A program made the position numbers and the translations under genes. A DNA stretch of 64,000 bases from Geoalkalibacter ferrihydriticus DSM 17813 (GTDB lineage: Bacteria; Desulfobacterota; Desulfuromonadia; Desulfuromonadales; Geoalkalibacteraceae), in the NCBI RefSeq assembly GCF_000820505.1, contig NZ_JWJD01000006.1, positions 79,276 through 143,275 of the forward strand, given 5' to 3'. Within the stretch, counting starts at the first letter, position 1; each line of letters begins with the position of its first letter. Of the stretch, positions 17,466-28,267 are shown in pieces. The notes under the pieces were generated by a model. The model was not told the DNA's origin. It did not search any database and saw only the letters and a list, made by a program, of their open reading frames with translations.

Positions 17466-19324
17466 GCGGTCGGATTTCGGACGACAAAATTCGCGAGGTT
17501 CAAGAGCGCGCCGAGATTCTCGATGTGGTCTCCTCCTATGTAGCGCTCAAGCGTTCGGGAGCCAACCATGTCGGGCTGTGTCCGTTTCATGCCGAAAAGA
17601 CTCCGTCTTTTAACGTCAACCCGCCCCGGCAGATCTACCATTGCTTCGGCTGTGGCGTAGGCGGCGATGCCATCTCCTTCGTGCAGCGCATAGAGGGCCT
17701 GAGTTTTCCCGAGGCCGTGCGGCGCCTGGCCGAACGTTACGGCATCGAAATTGCTGAAGAGCAGCGTACCCCCGAGCAGGAGTTGGCGCGTCAACGCCGC
17801 GCCCAGTTGCTGCGCATCAACGAAGTGGCCGCCGATTTTTATCATGAGATCCTGCTGGATGCCGAGGATCACCGCGGTCGCGCCGCGCGCGCCTATCTCA
17901 AGGAGCGCGGCTACGGGCGCGAGAGTGCCGAGCGTTTCCGTCTGGGCTATGCCCCGGATGGCTGGGAAGCCCTGGCGTCACACCTGGCAAAGAAAGGTTT
18001 CGACACCGAACTGGTGCGCGAGGTCGGCCTGACCCGGCCGGGCAAGGAAGGCCGCGGTGATTACGACTTGTTTCGCGCGCGGCTGATTTTCCCCATTTTT
18101 TCAGCCCGCGGCGAAATTGCTGCCTTTGGCGGCCGGGTTCTCGATCAGGCGCTGCCCAAATACATCAACTCGCCTGAGTCGCCGGTGTACCACAAGAGTG
18201 CGACCCTCTACGGCCTTTATCCGGCGCGTGAAAGCATGCGTCGCAGTGGCGAGGCGATCCTTGTTGAGGGATATTTCGACGTGCTGGCTTTGCATCGGGC
18301 CGGCTTTTCCCAGGCGGTGGCAACCTGCGGTACCGCTCTGACCACCGAGCATGCCCGCCTGCTCAAGCGTTATGCTGAGCGCGTGGTGCTGCTTTTCGAC
18401 CAGGACAAGGCCGGTCGTCAAGCCACTTTTCGCGCCATGGAGGCGCTGCTGCCCGAAGGGTTGCCGGTGGCCGCCACGACCCTGGAGGCCGGGGAAGATC
18501 CGGATTCTTTTGTAGCGCGGCGTGGTGCTGCGGCCCTGCGTGAGCGGTTGGAGGCCGCGCGTCCGGTGTTTGAACTGTTTCTGGAGGAAACACTGGCGGC
18601 TCACGGCGATACGGTGGAGGGGCGGGCCCGTGGGGCGGAAGCCGTGGTCGCCAAGCTCAGTCTGATCCCGGGGGAGATCGAACGGACCCTGTATCGCCAA
18701 GCGTTGGCGCAACAAACCGGGCTTGACCCGGCCATGCTCAAACGGCGCGCCGACCAGACCCGGCCGCCGTCTCGCTCATCGGGCCAGGATGAACAGCGCG
18801 TTCCGCCGCCGGAGCCGCCGCCACAGGCCGGGTCCAGATTTATTGTCGCGCCCGCGCGGCGTTCGCGTGAACGCGCGCCCCAAGGCGGCCAGGCCGCGCC
18901 GGCGCCGCAGGCGCTGATCCGCTATCTACTTGATCGCGCCGATGCGCGCGCGCGGGCCCGCGCCGAGGGCCTGGATGCTTTGCTGGTCGAGCCGCTGCTG
19001 CGGCAGCTGGCGGAAAAGATTCTCAGCGTGTCCGCAGACCAGGGGCCGGTGTCGCGCGCCGCGTTGACCGAGGTTCTCGGCCCTGATGAGGCGGATCTGC
19101 TGGCGTCCATCCGCCTGCCGGCCGCGGAGCTCTTCGGTGACGATCTCGATGGCTTGTTTGCCGAGTGTCGCGCCGATGTGGCGAGTCGCGATGTTCGCCG
19201 CCGCCGGCGAGAACTTATGCAGCGCATTCACGCAGCCCAGGCCGCCGGCGAGAGCGAGGACGTCGCGCGCTTTACCCGCGAGCTGCAGGACCTGCGTCGC
19301 CTGCAAGACGCAAAAACGGAATAA
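17462..19324 (+). CDS. dnaG: DNA primase
   Basis: Makes RNA primers at the replication fork with DnaB. The 620-residue length is typical. N-terminal CHC2 zinc finger: CPFHAEKTPSF ... CFGCG (C-x2-H-x17-C-x2-C, residues 41-64). Then the TOPRIM core with AFGGRVL, ILVEGYFDVLALH (catalytic Glu, around residue 265) and LLFDQDKAGRQA (Asp motif, around residue 312). The C-terminal third is a proline-rich linker and the helicase-binding domain. It overlaps mutS2 by four bases and precedes rpoD by 74 bp, forming the primase-sigma part of a macromolecular-synthesis operon. Confidence 0.96.
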   Translation: MSGRISDDKIREVQERAEILDVVSSYVALKRSGANHVGLCPFHAEKTPSFNVNPPRQIYHCFGCGVGGDAISFVQRIEGLSFPEAVRRLAERYGIEIAEEQRTPEQELARQRRAQLLRINEVAADFYHEILLDAEDHRGRAARAYLKERGYGRESAERFRLGYAPDGWEALASHLAKKGFDTELVREVGLTRPGKEGRGDYDLFRARLIFPIFSARGEIAAFGGRVLDQALPKYINSPESPVYHKSATLYGLYPARESMRRSGEAILVEGYFDVLALHRAGFSQAVATCGTALTTEHARLLKRYAERVVLLFDQDKAGRQATFRAMEALLPEGLPVAATTLEAGEDPDSFVARRGAAALRERLEAARPVFELFLEETLAAHGDTVEGRARGAEAVVAKLSLIPGEIERTLYRQALAQQTGLDPAMLKRRADQTRPPSRSSGQDEQRVPPPEPPPQAGSRFIVAPARRSRERAPQGGQAAPAPQALIRYLLDRADARARARAEGLDALLVEPLLRQLAEKILSVSADQGPVSRAALTEVLGPDEADLLASIRLPAAELFGDDLDGLFAECRADVASRDVRRRRRELMQRIHAAQAAGESEDVARFTRELQDLRRLQDAKTE

Positions 19325-19398
19325 GAAGAAAACATCTGGCAGCCTGTTAGAATTAAACATAGAAGCAATCCACGGACGTAAGGGGAGACAGTCAGCAA

Positions 19399-21153
<1,755 letters not shown>

Positions 21154-21167
21154 TGTGGAGAAATGCC

Positions 21168-21216
21168 TTGACAGCCTGAGGTCTTAGCCTTTAGCCTAAA
21201 GGCTTGAGTCTTTCAC
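21168..21216 (+). promoter_or_regulatory. Candidate promoter and hairpin before the CAT tRNA
   Basis: TTGACA at 21168-21173 is a perfect -35 box, but the -10 (near 21191) is poor. An agccttta / taaaggct hairpin lies at about 21196-21214, directly before the tRNA. It may be the promoter of the tRNA or the end of rpoD transcripts. Confidence 0.35.
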
Positions 21217-21292
21217 GGGCCTATAGCTCAGCGGTTAGAGCCACCGGCTCATAACCGGTTAGTCCCAGGTTCGAATCCTGGTGGGCCCACCA
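21217..21292 (+). tRNA. tRNA with CAT anticodon (Met or Ile2)
   Basis: A 76-base cloverleaf with encoded CCA. Acceptor GGGCCTA pairs with TGGGCCC (one G-T). The D-arm is GCTC-AGCGGTTA-GAGC, the anticodon stem ACCGG/CCGGT with loop CTCATAA (anticodon CAT at 21250-21252), and the T-arm CCAGG-TTCGAAT-CCTGG. CAT can be elongator methionine or the AUA-reading isoleucine tRNA whose C34 becomes lysidine. The GGGCCTATAGCTCAG opening resembles isoleucine tRNAs, which favours Ile2 slightly, but the sequence alone does not decide. It is not the initiator, because the first acceptor pair is matched. Confidence 0.93.
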
Positions 21293-21349
21293 CCGGAAAA
21301 ACATGAGTACATATCTCATCCAAACATAGGGCAAGCCTGAGCTTGCGAA

Positions 21350-21388
21350 GAGTGCAACACGCGAGGCGGTGGTGCACTCTTTTTTTTT
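21350..21388 (+). terminator. Intrinsic terminator after the tRNA
   Basis: Stem gagtgca...tgcactc around a loop acacgcgaggcgg-type sequence, followed by a run of eleven T residues (21378-21388). Strong and directly upstream of the Nif3 gene. Confidence 0.8.
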
Positions 21389-21404
21389 CATGGCCATTGA
21401 GCGG

Positions 21405-22535
21405 ATGCAAAAAAAGAAATTTCCACGCGTTCAAGACATTGTTGGTCTCATTCATGCCCTGGCCCCTCCGTCACTGGCGGAAGAATGGGACAACGTCGGC
21501 TTGCAGGTGGGTGACCCCGCCGCCGAGGTCCGCCGCGTTCTGGTTGCTCTCGATCCGTCCCATGCGGTCATGCAGGAGGCCGCGGCCGCCGACGCGCAAC
21601 TGCTCATCAGTCATCATCCCCTGATTTTCCGACCCCTTAAAAATCTTACCCCGACGGATGATGTGGGACGTGCCCTGCTGCTTGCGGCCCGCACCGAGAT
21701 TGCTGTTCTTTGTGCCCATACCAATCTCGATCGCGCCCGTGCGGGGCTTAACGACTGGTTGGCTGAAGCCCTCGGTCTTTCGCAGACGACGGCGCTTCAG
21801 GGCTCCGCCGGCGAGTTGTTCAAACTTGTGGTGTTTGTGCCCCGCGGTTACGAGGAAGCAGTGGCCGCGGCTTTGTTCGAGGGCGGGGCCGGGCATATCG
21901 GCGACTACGACCAGTGTTCGTTCCGCACCCTCGGCCGCGGTACCTTTCGGCCCGGTGCGCAGAGTGACCCGTTTATCGGCAGTGCTGGGGGTGCGCGCGA
22001 AACCGTGCGTGAAATGCGCCTGGAAACGGTGGTGCCCCGTGAATATCTGCAACGCGCCATCCAGCGCATGATTAAAGCCCATCCCTATGAAGAGGTCGCC
22101 TACGATCTGATCGCCCTGCACAATCGTCGTATCGACATCGGGCTGGGCCGTCTGGGTCGTCTGGATCAGCCGCTTGCACTGGATGCGTTTGCCGAGCAGG
22201 TTCGCGTGGCGCTTAGCTGTCAAGCCTTGCGGGTGGTGGGCGACGGTGCGCGCCAGGTAAGCAAGGTGGCCGTTTGTTCTGGCAGCGGGGCTTCTCTCAT
22301 CGGCGAGGCGGCGCGCCAGGGGGTGGACGTACTGGTCACCGGGGACGTCAAATATCACGAGGCGCAAAGTGCCCTGACTCAGGGGCTCGCGCTGATTGAT
22401 GCAGGGCATTTTCCCACTGAGCGGATTGTGGTGCCGCGTCTCGCCGATTGTTTGCGGGAGCGACTCGATGAACGCGGGTGGACAACTGAGGTAATGCAGG
22501 CAAAGGGGGAAATCGATCCGTTTCGGATGCTGTGA
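21405..22535 (+). CDS. Nif3-like dinuclear metal centre protein
   Basis: NIF3/YqfO family protein (often annotated GTP cyclohydrolase I type 2 homologue), about 377 residues. The two halves of the family fold flank an insertion domain (about 140-250, PII/CutA-like KLVVFVPRGYEEAVAAALFEGGAGHIGDYDQC). Metal ligands are visible in LISHHPLIF (residues ~65-73) and in the C-terminal GDVKYHEA and DAGHFPTE motifs. Its cellular role is unproven. The ATG at 21405 is preferred to 21390 because the latter begins in the terminator T-run without a ribosome site. It is followed by a C4 zinc-ribbon protein gene, a pairing often seen in proteobacteria. Confidence 0.88.
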   Translation: MQKKKFPRVQDIVGLIHALAPPSLAEEWDNVGLQVGDPAAEVRRVLVALDPSHAVMQEAAAADAQLLISHHPLIFRPLKNLTPTDDVGRALLLAARTEIAVLCAHTNLDRARAGLNDWLAEALGLSQTTALQGSAGELFKLVVFVPRGYEEAVAAALFEGGAGHIGDYDQCSFRTLGRGTFRPGAQSDPFIGSAGGARETVREMRLETVVPREYLQRAIQRMIKAHPYEEVAYDLIALHNRRIDIGLGRLGRLDQPLALDAFAEQVRVALSCQALRVVGDGARQVSKVAVCSGSGASLIGEAARQGVDVLVTGDVKYHEAQSALTQGLALIDAGHFPTERIVVPRLADCLRERLDERGWTTEVMQAKGEIDPFRML

Positions 22536-22631
22536 TTTCCCCCTTTGCTTTCTGCCAAATTTATCGGTGATGTCGCGGATCATCTGGAGCACCGCGGTAT
22601 CGCTCAACCCAAGACCACGGGAAGGACAGGA

Positions 22632-23354
22632 ATGGAAGCTACGGACGTTCAGGAACAGATGCGGTTGCTCAAGCAGCTTCAGGACATTGATTCAGTGGTT
22701 GCAAGTATCAGCCATGATCGGCAGCAGATGCAGCAGGAGCTTGGCACTCTTGACGCGGAGGTTGAGCGGATTGGCGCCATGGTTTCCGGTTTGCAGGAGA
22801 ATCTGGAAGGTCTGCGGGCCGAACGTCGGGAACTGGAGCAGGCTCTGAGTCAGGAGCGCGATAACGTCGTGCGGGCGGAAAGTCGCCTGCCCTCCATTAA
22901 AACCCAGAAAGAATATGTCGCGGTTCTCAAAGAGGTCGATACGGCCAAGAAAATGAATCGGGACATCGAAGAGCGCATCAAGGGCAAGGATGAGGAAATC
23001 GGCGCTCTTGACCAGGAGAAACAGGAAAAAGATCGAGACCTCGCCGGACAGGAAGAACAAGTGGCTGCGCGGCGCCGTGAAATCGAGACGAGCCTGGCCG
23101 AGATGGACAATACTCTGGCGACCAGCGAGAAAGAGCGCAGCGAGTTTCTCGCGCAAATCCCCTTGACGACGCGCAAGCGCTATCAGCTCCTGATGAAGCG
23201 GCGCGGCGGCACGGCCGTGGTCGAGGCGCGCCAGGGAGCCTGCCAGGGTTGCAACATGCAACTGCCGCCCCAGGTGTACAACAGCTTGTTTCGTCAGGAA
23301 GAAGTCATGACCTGCCCGCATTGCAATCGCCTGATATTTCTCGCCGGCGAATAA
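22632..23354 (+). CDS. Coiled-coil protein with C4 zinc ribbon
   Basis: Protein of 240 residues: a long antiparallel coiled coil (about 5-180, rich in E/Q/R heptads) followed by a C4 zinc-ribbon (CQGCNMQLPP ... CPHC, about 200-235). This is the CT398/YbgI-neighbour type of small zinc-ribbon protein found next to Nif3 genes. Its function is not known. The C-terminal half (LTTRKRYQLLMKRRGGTAVVEARQGACQGCN) is the conserved part. The start is the ATG at 22632, which has aaggacagg upstream. The in-frame start at 22545 would overlap nothing useful. RNase P RNA follows. Confidence 0.85.
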   Translation: MEATDVQEQMRLLKQLQDIDSVVASISHDRQQMQQELGTLDAEVERIGAMVSGLQENLEGLRAERRELEQALSQERDNVVRAESRLPSIKTQKEYVAVLKEVDTAKKMNRDIEERIKGKDEEIGALDQEKQEKDRDLAGQEEQVAARRREIETSLAEMDNTLATSEKERSEFLAQIPLTTRKRYQLLMKRRGGTAVVEARQGACQGCNMQLPPQVYNSLFRQEEVMTCPHCNRLIFLAGE

Positions 23355-23387
23355 GCACGCGCCGCTGCGGCAGGAAAAGTTTTTTTG

Positions 23388-23790
23388 AGGATGGTCGGAG
23401 AAGGACAGGTGGTCGCCGGCTCGTCATCAGGACGAGCGGGAGGAAAGTCCGGGCTCCGCAGGACAGGATGGTTCCTAACGGGAACCGGGGGCAACCCCAG
23501 GGAAAGTGCCACAGAGAGTAGACCGCCCGCCGAAGTCTTTGACGAAGGCGGGTAAGGGTGAAAGGGTGAGGTAAGAGCTCACCAGTGCCGATGGCGACAT
23601 CGGCAGCTCGGTAAACCCCATCCGGAGCAAGGCCGAATAGAGGAGCGTTTGAGGGCGGTCCGTCCGAGGCTCCCGGGTCAGGCTGCTTGAGACCGTCGGC
23701 AACGGCGGTCCTAGAGGAATGATCATCACCCCGCGGGGGGTAACCGCCGCGAGGAACAGAACCCGGCTTATGGCCTTCTTCGGCCATCCT
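23388..23790 (+). ncRNA. rnpB: RNase P RNA (bacterial class A)
   Basis: RNA subunit of RNase P that matures tRNA 5' ends. The core conserved block GAGGAAAGTCCGGGCTCC is at about 23440-23457. The 3' core (ACAGAACCCGGCTTA) is at 23757-23771. The P1 stem is recognisable: aggatggtcggagaagg at 23388-23404 pairs with ccttcttcggccatcct at 23774-23790, fixing both ends. Internal elements include CAGGGAAAGTGCCACAGAGA and GGGTAAACCCCATC-like tetraloops. Length about 403 bases. A short T-run directly follows P1. A separate 21-base palindromic repeat lies just after. Confidence 0.95.
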
Positions 23791-23794
23791 TTTA

Positions 23795-23815
23795 CCTGGA
23801 TCTCACGGATCCAGG
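23795..23815. repeat. Half-copy of the 1-162 hairpin element
   Basis: cctggat (23795-23801) and atccagg (23809-23815) form a 7-bp stem. The 17-mer at 23799-23815 is identical to 146-162 and, inverted, to 1-17. Only one arm is present here, between rnpB and the LOG gene. Confidence 0.6.
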
Positions 23816-23866
23816 TTTTAATGACAGATGTGGCGCGGATGCGTAGAGCTTCTTGGAGAATTGATC

Positions 23867-24895
23867 ATGGAATTGCGATTCAACCGCAGCAACGGCCCCA
23901 TTGACGATCTGATCGATGAACTCATGGCCAGGGTTGACGTCCATCACCCCCCGCTGGTGCGCGAGATGATTCTGAGTGCGCTCAAAGCCGGCCAGGACAT
24001 CGATTACCCCGCGGATCTCAAGCTCATGCGCACCACCATGAAGGAGATGCGCTACACGACCAAGATTTTCGCACCCTATCGCCAGCGGCGCAAAGTGACC
24101 ATTTTCGGCTCGGCGCGCACTGAGGCGTCCGACCCCATCTACCAGAAGTGCGTGACTTTCTCTCGAATGCTGGCCGAGCGCGGCTACATGGCCATCACCG
24201 GCGGCGGCGGCGGTATCATGCAGGCCGGCAACGAAGGCGCCGGTGCGAATAATTCTTTCGCGGTCAATATCCGTCTGCCCTTCGAGCAGGAAACCAACCC
24301 TGTCATGTCCCAGGACGACAAAGTCCTGACCTACAAATATTTCTTCAATCGCAAGGTGGCCTTTCTCAAAGAGGCCCATGCCGTTGCCCTGTTTCCCGGC
24401 GGTTTCGGCACCCTCGATGAGGCCATGGAGACGCTGACGCTGATCCAGACCGGCAAAAATCCGCCCATCCCCCTGGTGCTCATCGATGACGACGAAGGGG
24501 GTTACTGGGAGATCTGGTTTGATTTCATGAAGAAGACCCTCCTCAAAAAAGGGCTCATCAGTGGGGAGGATTTTGGTCTGTTTACCATCACCCGCGATCC
24601 CCAGGAGGCGGTGGCGTTGATCGATGAGTTTTATCAGGTCTACCATTCGAGCCGCTTCGTCGGGGAAACTCTGGTCATCCGCCTGAACAGGCCGATTTTG
24701 CCCGAGCAGGTTGAAATTCTCGAGAACGAGTTTCGCCAAATCCTGGTTGAAGGTACGCACATCACACAGGACGGCGCCTTTCCCGTGGAGCGCGACCAGC
24801 CCGATCTGCTGGATCTTCCGCGCCTGATTCTGAAATTCAACCGGCGCAATTTCGGCCTGCTCATGGCCTTCATCCGTCGCATCAACAGTTTCTGA
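23867..24895 (+). CDS. LOG family nucleoside-monophosphate phosphoribohydrolase-like protein
   Basis: Rossmann-fold protein of 342 residues in the LOG family (lysine decarboxylase-like fold, really nucleotide 5'-monophosphate nucleosidases). The signature is intact: GGGGGIMQAGNEGA (around residues 116-130) and PGGFGTLDEAMETLTL (around 184-200), with Arg/Glu forming the phosphoribohydrolase site. The N-terminal extension (1-85) and C-terminal tail (260-342) are longer than in small cytokinin-activating LOG proteins, closer to PpnN-like forms. The exact substrate is unknown. The ATG at 23867 has ttggag upstream. A strong terminator follows. Confidence 0.87.
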   Translation: MELRFNRSNGPIDDLIDELMARVDVHHPPLVREMILSALKAGQDIDYPADLKLMRTTMKEMRYTTKIFAPYRQRRKVTIFGSARTEASDPIYQKCVTFSRMLAERGYMAITGGGGGIMQAGNEGAGANNSFAVNIRLPFEQETNPVMSQDDKVLTYKYFFNRKVAFLKEAHAVALFPGGFGTLDEAMETLTLIQTGKNPPIPLVLIDDDEGGYWEIWFDFMKKTLLKKGLISGEDFGLFTITRDPQEAVALIDEFYQVYHSSRFVGETLVIRLNRPILPEQVEILENEFRQILVEGTHITQDGAFPVERDQPDLLDLPRLILKFNRRNFGLLMAFIRRINSF

Positions 24896-24902
24896 TTCAC
24901 CC

Positions 24903-24940
24903 GGCCGCCCCGTGCTTGGGGCGGCCCCCCCCCTTTTTTT
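24903..24940 (+). terminator. Intrinsic terminator after the LOG gene
   Basis: Stem gccgcccc / ggggcggc (24904-24911, 24918-24925) then cccccccc and seven T residues (24934-24940). Confidence 0.85.
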
Positions 24941-24964
24941 GCTTTCTCCCTTTTGCCCGCTCGC

Positions 24965-24992
24965 TTGACAGTCCTTACTCTTTTGCTAACTT
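24965..24992 (+). promoter_or_regulatory. Candidate sigma70 promoter for the TAXI-TRAP operon
   Basis: TTGACA at 24965-24970, 16-base spacer, TAACTT at 24987-24992. It lies about 110 bases before the TAXI ATG and right after a terminator. Confidence 0.5.
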
Positions 24993-25103
24993 TACCCAAT
25001 CGGTCGCGTATACGGTGTCTTTGCCGTTCCCGCTCGGAAAACCTGTGTTTTTGGGCCGGTGTCGGTGGGAACTCAGGGTGGACTCTCAAGGAGGATGGAG
25101 ACG

Positions 25104-26102
25104 ATGAAAAAAGTTCTGATTGCGCTGCTTTGCCTGTCGCTGCTGGTCGGCTGCGAGAAGAAGCAGGATGGGGATGAAACCGCGGAAACCACAAGGCCGG
25201 GCGCCATGCGCTTTGTCACGATTGGCACCGGCGGCGTGACCGGCGTCTACTATCCCGTAGGCGGGGCCATCAGCCGGCTGATCAACGAGCGGCGTGCCGA
25301 GTTCAATCTGCGCACCACGGTGGAGTCCACGGGTGGCTCGGTGTTCAATGTCAACGCCCTGATGAACGGTGATATCGAACTGGGCGTGGTGCAGTCCGAC
25401 CTCCAGCACCAGGCCTATCGCGGCCAGGGTGAGTGGGAAGGGCGGCCCCAGGAAAAACTGCGCTCCATGTTCGCTCTGCATCCCGAGGCAGTCACCATTC
25501 TCTCTGCCGAGGCGTCCAACATCCACCGCGTCGCCGATCTGGCCGGCAAAACTGTCAACATCGGTGCGCCCGGCACCGGTCAGCGGGTCAACGCCCTGGA
25601 TCTGTTCGCCGCCGCCGGCCTGGACCCCTCACGCGATCTGCGCGCCGAGGGCATTCGCCCCGCCGAATCGGCGAGCATGCTGCAGGATGGGCGCATCGAT
25701 GCATTTTTCTATACCGTCGGTCACCCCAACGGTTCGGTGCAGGAGGCGGTGGCCGGTGCGCGCAAGGTACGCTTCGTGCCCGTCGACGCCGAGCTGATCG
25801 AAAAGCTGGTTGCCGAGCAGCCCTACTATGCTCCGGCGCAAATCCCCATCGCGCCCTATCCCGGCGTCGTGAACACCGAACCCGTCCCAACTTTTGGCGT
25901 CAAGGCAACCATCTGCACCTCGGCCGATGTGCCCGAGGATGTCATCTACACCATCACCCGCGTGGTGTTTGAGAACCTTGATGCCCTTAAGGATCTGCAT
26001 CCCGCCCTGGCGGTTCTGACGCCGCAGAATATGCTCGAGGGTCTGTCCGCGCCCCTGCATCCGGGTGCCGAGCGTTACTTTAAGGAAAAAGGTCTGCTCT
26101 AA
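25104..26102 (+). CDS. TAXI family TRAP transporter solute-binding lipoprotein
   Basis: Periplasmic substrate-binding subunit of a TRAP transporter, TAXI subfamily, 332 residues. The N-terminus is a lipoprotein signal peptide (MKKVLIALLCLSLLVGC), lipidated at Cys17. Family hallmarks: FVTIGTGGVTGVYYPVGGAISRLINE at the N-terminus and TVNIGAPGTGQRVNALDLFAAAGLDP in the middle, with the ligand-contact region GRIDAFFYTVGHPNGSVQEA. The ligand is not deducible. It begins at 25104 (ATG with ggag) and is followed 81 bp later by the fused permease. A gggggcg / cgccccc hairpin in between may lower permease expression relative to this subunit. Confidence 0.93.
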   Translation: MKKVLIALLCLSLLVGCEKKQDGDETAETTRPGAMRFVTIGTGGVTGVYYPVGGAISRLINERRAEFNLRTTVESTGGSVFNVNALMNGDIELGVVQSDLQHQAYRGQGEWEGRPQEKLRSMFALHPEAVTILSAEASNIHRVADLAGKTVNIGAPGTGQRVNALDLFAAAGLDPSRDLRAEGIRPAESASMLQDGRIDAFFYTVGHPNGSVQEAVAGARKVRFVPVDAELIEKLVAEQPYYAPAQIPIAPYPGVVNTEPVPTFGVKATICTSADVPEDVIYTITRVVFENLDALKDLHPALAVLTPQNMLEGLSAPLHPGAERYFKEKGLL

Positions 26103-26118
26103 GCTTTGAGCCCGAATC

Positions 26119-26147
26119 GGGGGCGTCGCTTGGCGCCCCCGGCTTTT
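26119..26147 (+). terminator. Intra-operon hairpin between TAXI and permease
   Basis: gggggcg (26119-26125) / cgccccc (26134-26140) followed by ggctttt. A weak attenuating terminator is plausible, as binding proteins are usually made in excess. Confidence 0.45.
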
Positions 26148-26183
26148 CATCGGTTGCGGGCTGCTGTTTGCGGAGGGTCATTG

Positions 26184-28250
26184 ATGGCCAAGGATGCTGG
26201 GACACCGAGCGGCGAAGGCGCCAAAGCCGCGCAGCGGATCAAGGAAGAGGAGGAACTCGGTCTGCGACGTCCCCAGGGCTGGCAGCTCTATCTGGTGCCG
26301 CTCATCGCCCTGTGTTGGTCTTTGTTTCAGCTCTCCATCGCCAGCTGGCTGCTCCTCGATACCACCTACATTCGCGCCATTCACCTGGCCTTTGCCCTGG
26401 TCATCGTTTTTCTCTCCTATCCCACCCTCAAGGGCAATGTGCGTCTGCCCGGCCTGAGCTGGCTCGGGGAAAAGCACAAAATCCCCATTCCCGACATGAT
26501 TCTGGCGCTACTTGCCGCCTTGGCCGCTTTGTATATCGTGCTGGATTACGAAGGTATCGCCGGTCGCGTGGGGCGCCCCAGCACCCTGGACATGACGGTG
26601 GGGATCTTTCTGGTGGTGGTGCTGCTTGACGCCGCGCGCCGGGTGATCGGCCCGGCGTTGCCCTTCATTGCCGGAGTTTTTACCATCTACGCCTTCTTCG
26701 GCCCGTATATGCCGGATTTCGTGGCGTTCAAGGGGGTGAGCCTGGCACGCTATGTCAGTCAGATATCTCTGACGACGGAGGGCATTTTCGGCATTCCCCT
26801 GGGGGTGTCGGCGCGTATCGTATTTCTCTTCGTGCTCTTCGGCGCGCTGCTCGACAAGGCGGGCGCCGGCAAATTCTTCATCGATCTGGCCATGAGCCTG
26901 CTCGGGCGCTACAAGGGCGGTCCGGCCAAGGCGGCGGTTCTGGCCAGCGGCATGACGGGCATGGTGTCGGGTTCCTCCATCGCCAACGTGGTGACCACGG
27001 GCACCTTCACCATTCCGCTGATGAAAAAAGTCGGCTATCCGGCGAAGAAGGCAGCCGCCATCGAGGTGGCGGTGTCCACCAACGGCCAGCTCATGCCGCC
27101 CATCATGGGCGCGGCGGCCTTCATCATCGCCGAGTACGTCAACATCACTTATCTCGAAGTGGTCAAGGCGGCGGCCATTCCCGCCTTCGCCAGCTACTTC
27201 GCCCTGTTTTTCCTCACCCATCTGGAAGCGTCGAAATTGGGTATGCGCGGCCTGACCAAGGCCGAAATGCCGGTGTTCTTCAATATTTTACGCAGCGGCT
27301 TTTATTTTCTGGTGCCGATTCTGGTGCTGCTTTATGAGCTGATCATTCCCCGGCATTCCCCCGACCTGGCCGCCTTTCGGGCCATTCTGGTGTTGGCGGT
27401 GATCATGCTGTTTCAGCATGCGGTCAAAGCGGCCATCTGGGGCGGCAGTCCGCTGCATGGCATCAAGCAGGGGGCCTTCGATATTCTTAACGGGCTTATA
27501 TCCGGGGGGCGCAACATGGTGGCGGTGGCAGTGGCCACGGCGGCTGCGGGCATTATTGTCGGGGTGGTGACCCTGGGGCTGGGCGGGCTGATCACCGACG
27601 TCATCAACGCCCTGAGTCGCGGCAACCTCTATCTCATGCTGCTTATCACCGCCATGGCCAGCCTGATTCTGGGCATGGGGCTGCCCACCACCGCCAATTA
27701 CATCGTCATGGCGACGCTCACCGCGCCCGCGCTGGTGACCATCGCCGGCTGGCAGGGCTTTGAGGTGCCGCTCATCGCCGCCCACCTGTTCGTGTTCTAT
27801 TTCGGCATACTGGCCGACGACACGCCGCCGGTGGGTCTGGCGGCCTATGCGGCCAGCGCCATCGCTCGCTCCGAGCCTATTGCCACGGGCTTTCAGGCCT
27901 TTTCCTACGACATCCGCACGGCGGTGCTGCCCTTTATGTTCATTTTCAATACGGATATGCTGCTGATCGGGGTGGAGGGCTATTTTCTGCCCTTTTACAT
28001 CTTCTTCATGACCTGCGTGGGCACCTTCGCCTTTGTCTCGGCGACGCAAAGATGGTTTGTCGTGCGCACGCGCTGGTATGAGATCATTCTGCTGCTGGGA
28101 GTCGCACTCATCATGTTTCGTCCCGGCTTTTTCGCGGGCTTTGTCGGTGTCGAAAATCACTACCTCAGCTACCTGGTCGGCCTGGCGCTGTATGCGGGCA
28201 TCTTCGCCCTGCAGACATGGCGTGCCCGTAGGCAACCGGCTGCGGCCTGA
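26184..28250 (+). CDS. TRAP transporter permease, fused DctQ-DctM type
   Basis: Membrane subunit of 688 residues that uses an ion gradient to take up the substrate delivered by the TAXI protein. The fused 4TM/12TM form is usual for TAXI systems. About 16-18 hydrophobic segments are visible. Key DctM motifs are MTGMVSGSSIANVVTTGTFTIPLMKKVGY (around residues 255-285), the NGQLMPPIMGAAAFIIAEY stretch and ADDTPPVGLAAYAASAIA (around 540-565). The start ATG at 26184 with ggagggtc is chosen over an upstream in-frame start at 26106. The usp gene follows 17 bp later in the same operon. Confidence 0.93.
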   Translation: MAKDAGTPSGEGAKAAQRIKEEEELGLRRPQGWQLYLVPLIALCWSLFQLSIASWLLLDTTYIRAIHLAFALVIVFLSYPTLKGNVRLPGLSWLGEKHKIPIPDMILALLAALAALYIVLDYEGIAGRVGRPSTLDMTVGIFLVVVLLDAARRVIGPALPFIAGVFTIYAFFGPYMPDFVAFKGVSLARYVSQISLTTEGIFGIPLGVSARIVFLFVLFGALLDKAGAGKFFIDLAMSLLGRYKGGPAKAAVLASGMTGMVSGSSIANVVTTGTFTIPLMKKVGYPAKKAAAIEVAVSTNGQLMPPIMGAAAFIIAEYVNITYLEVVKAAAIPAFASYFALFFLTHLEASKLGMRGLTKAEMPVFFNILRSGFYFLVPILVLLYELIIPRHSPDLAAFRAILVLAVIMLFQHAVKAAIWGGSPLHGIKQGAFDILNGLISGGRNMVAVAVATAAAGIIVGVVTLGLGGLITDVINALSRGNLYLMLLITAMASLILGMGLPTTANYIVMATLTAPALVTIAGWQGFEVPLIAAHLFVFYFGILADDTPPVGLAAYAASAIARSEPIATGFQAFSYDIRTAVLPFMFIFNTDMLLIGVEGYFLPFYIFFMTCVGTFAFVSATQRWFVVRTRWYEIILLLGVALIMFRPGFFAGFVGVENHYLSYLVGLALYAGIFALQTWRARRQPAAA

Positions 28251-28267
28251 GATGGAGGAAATCCGTC

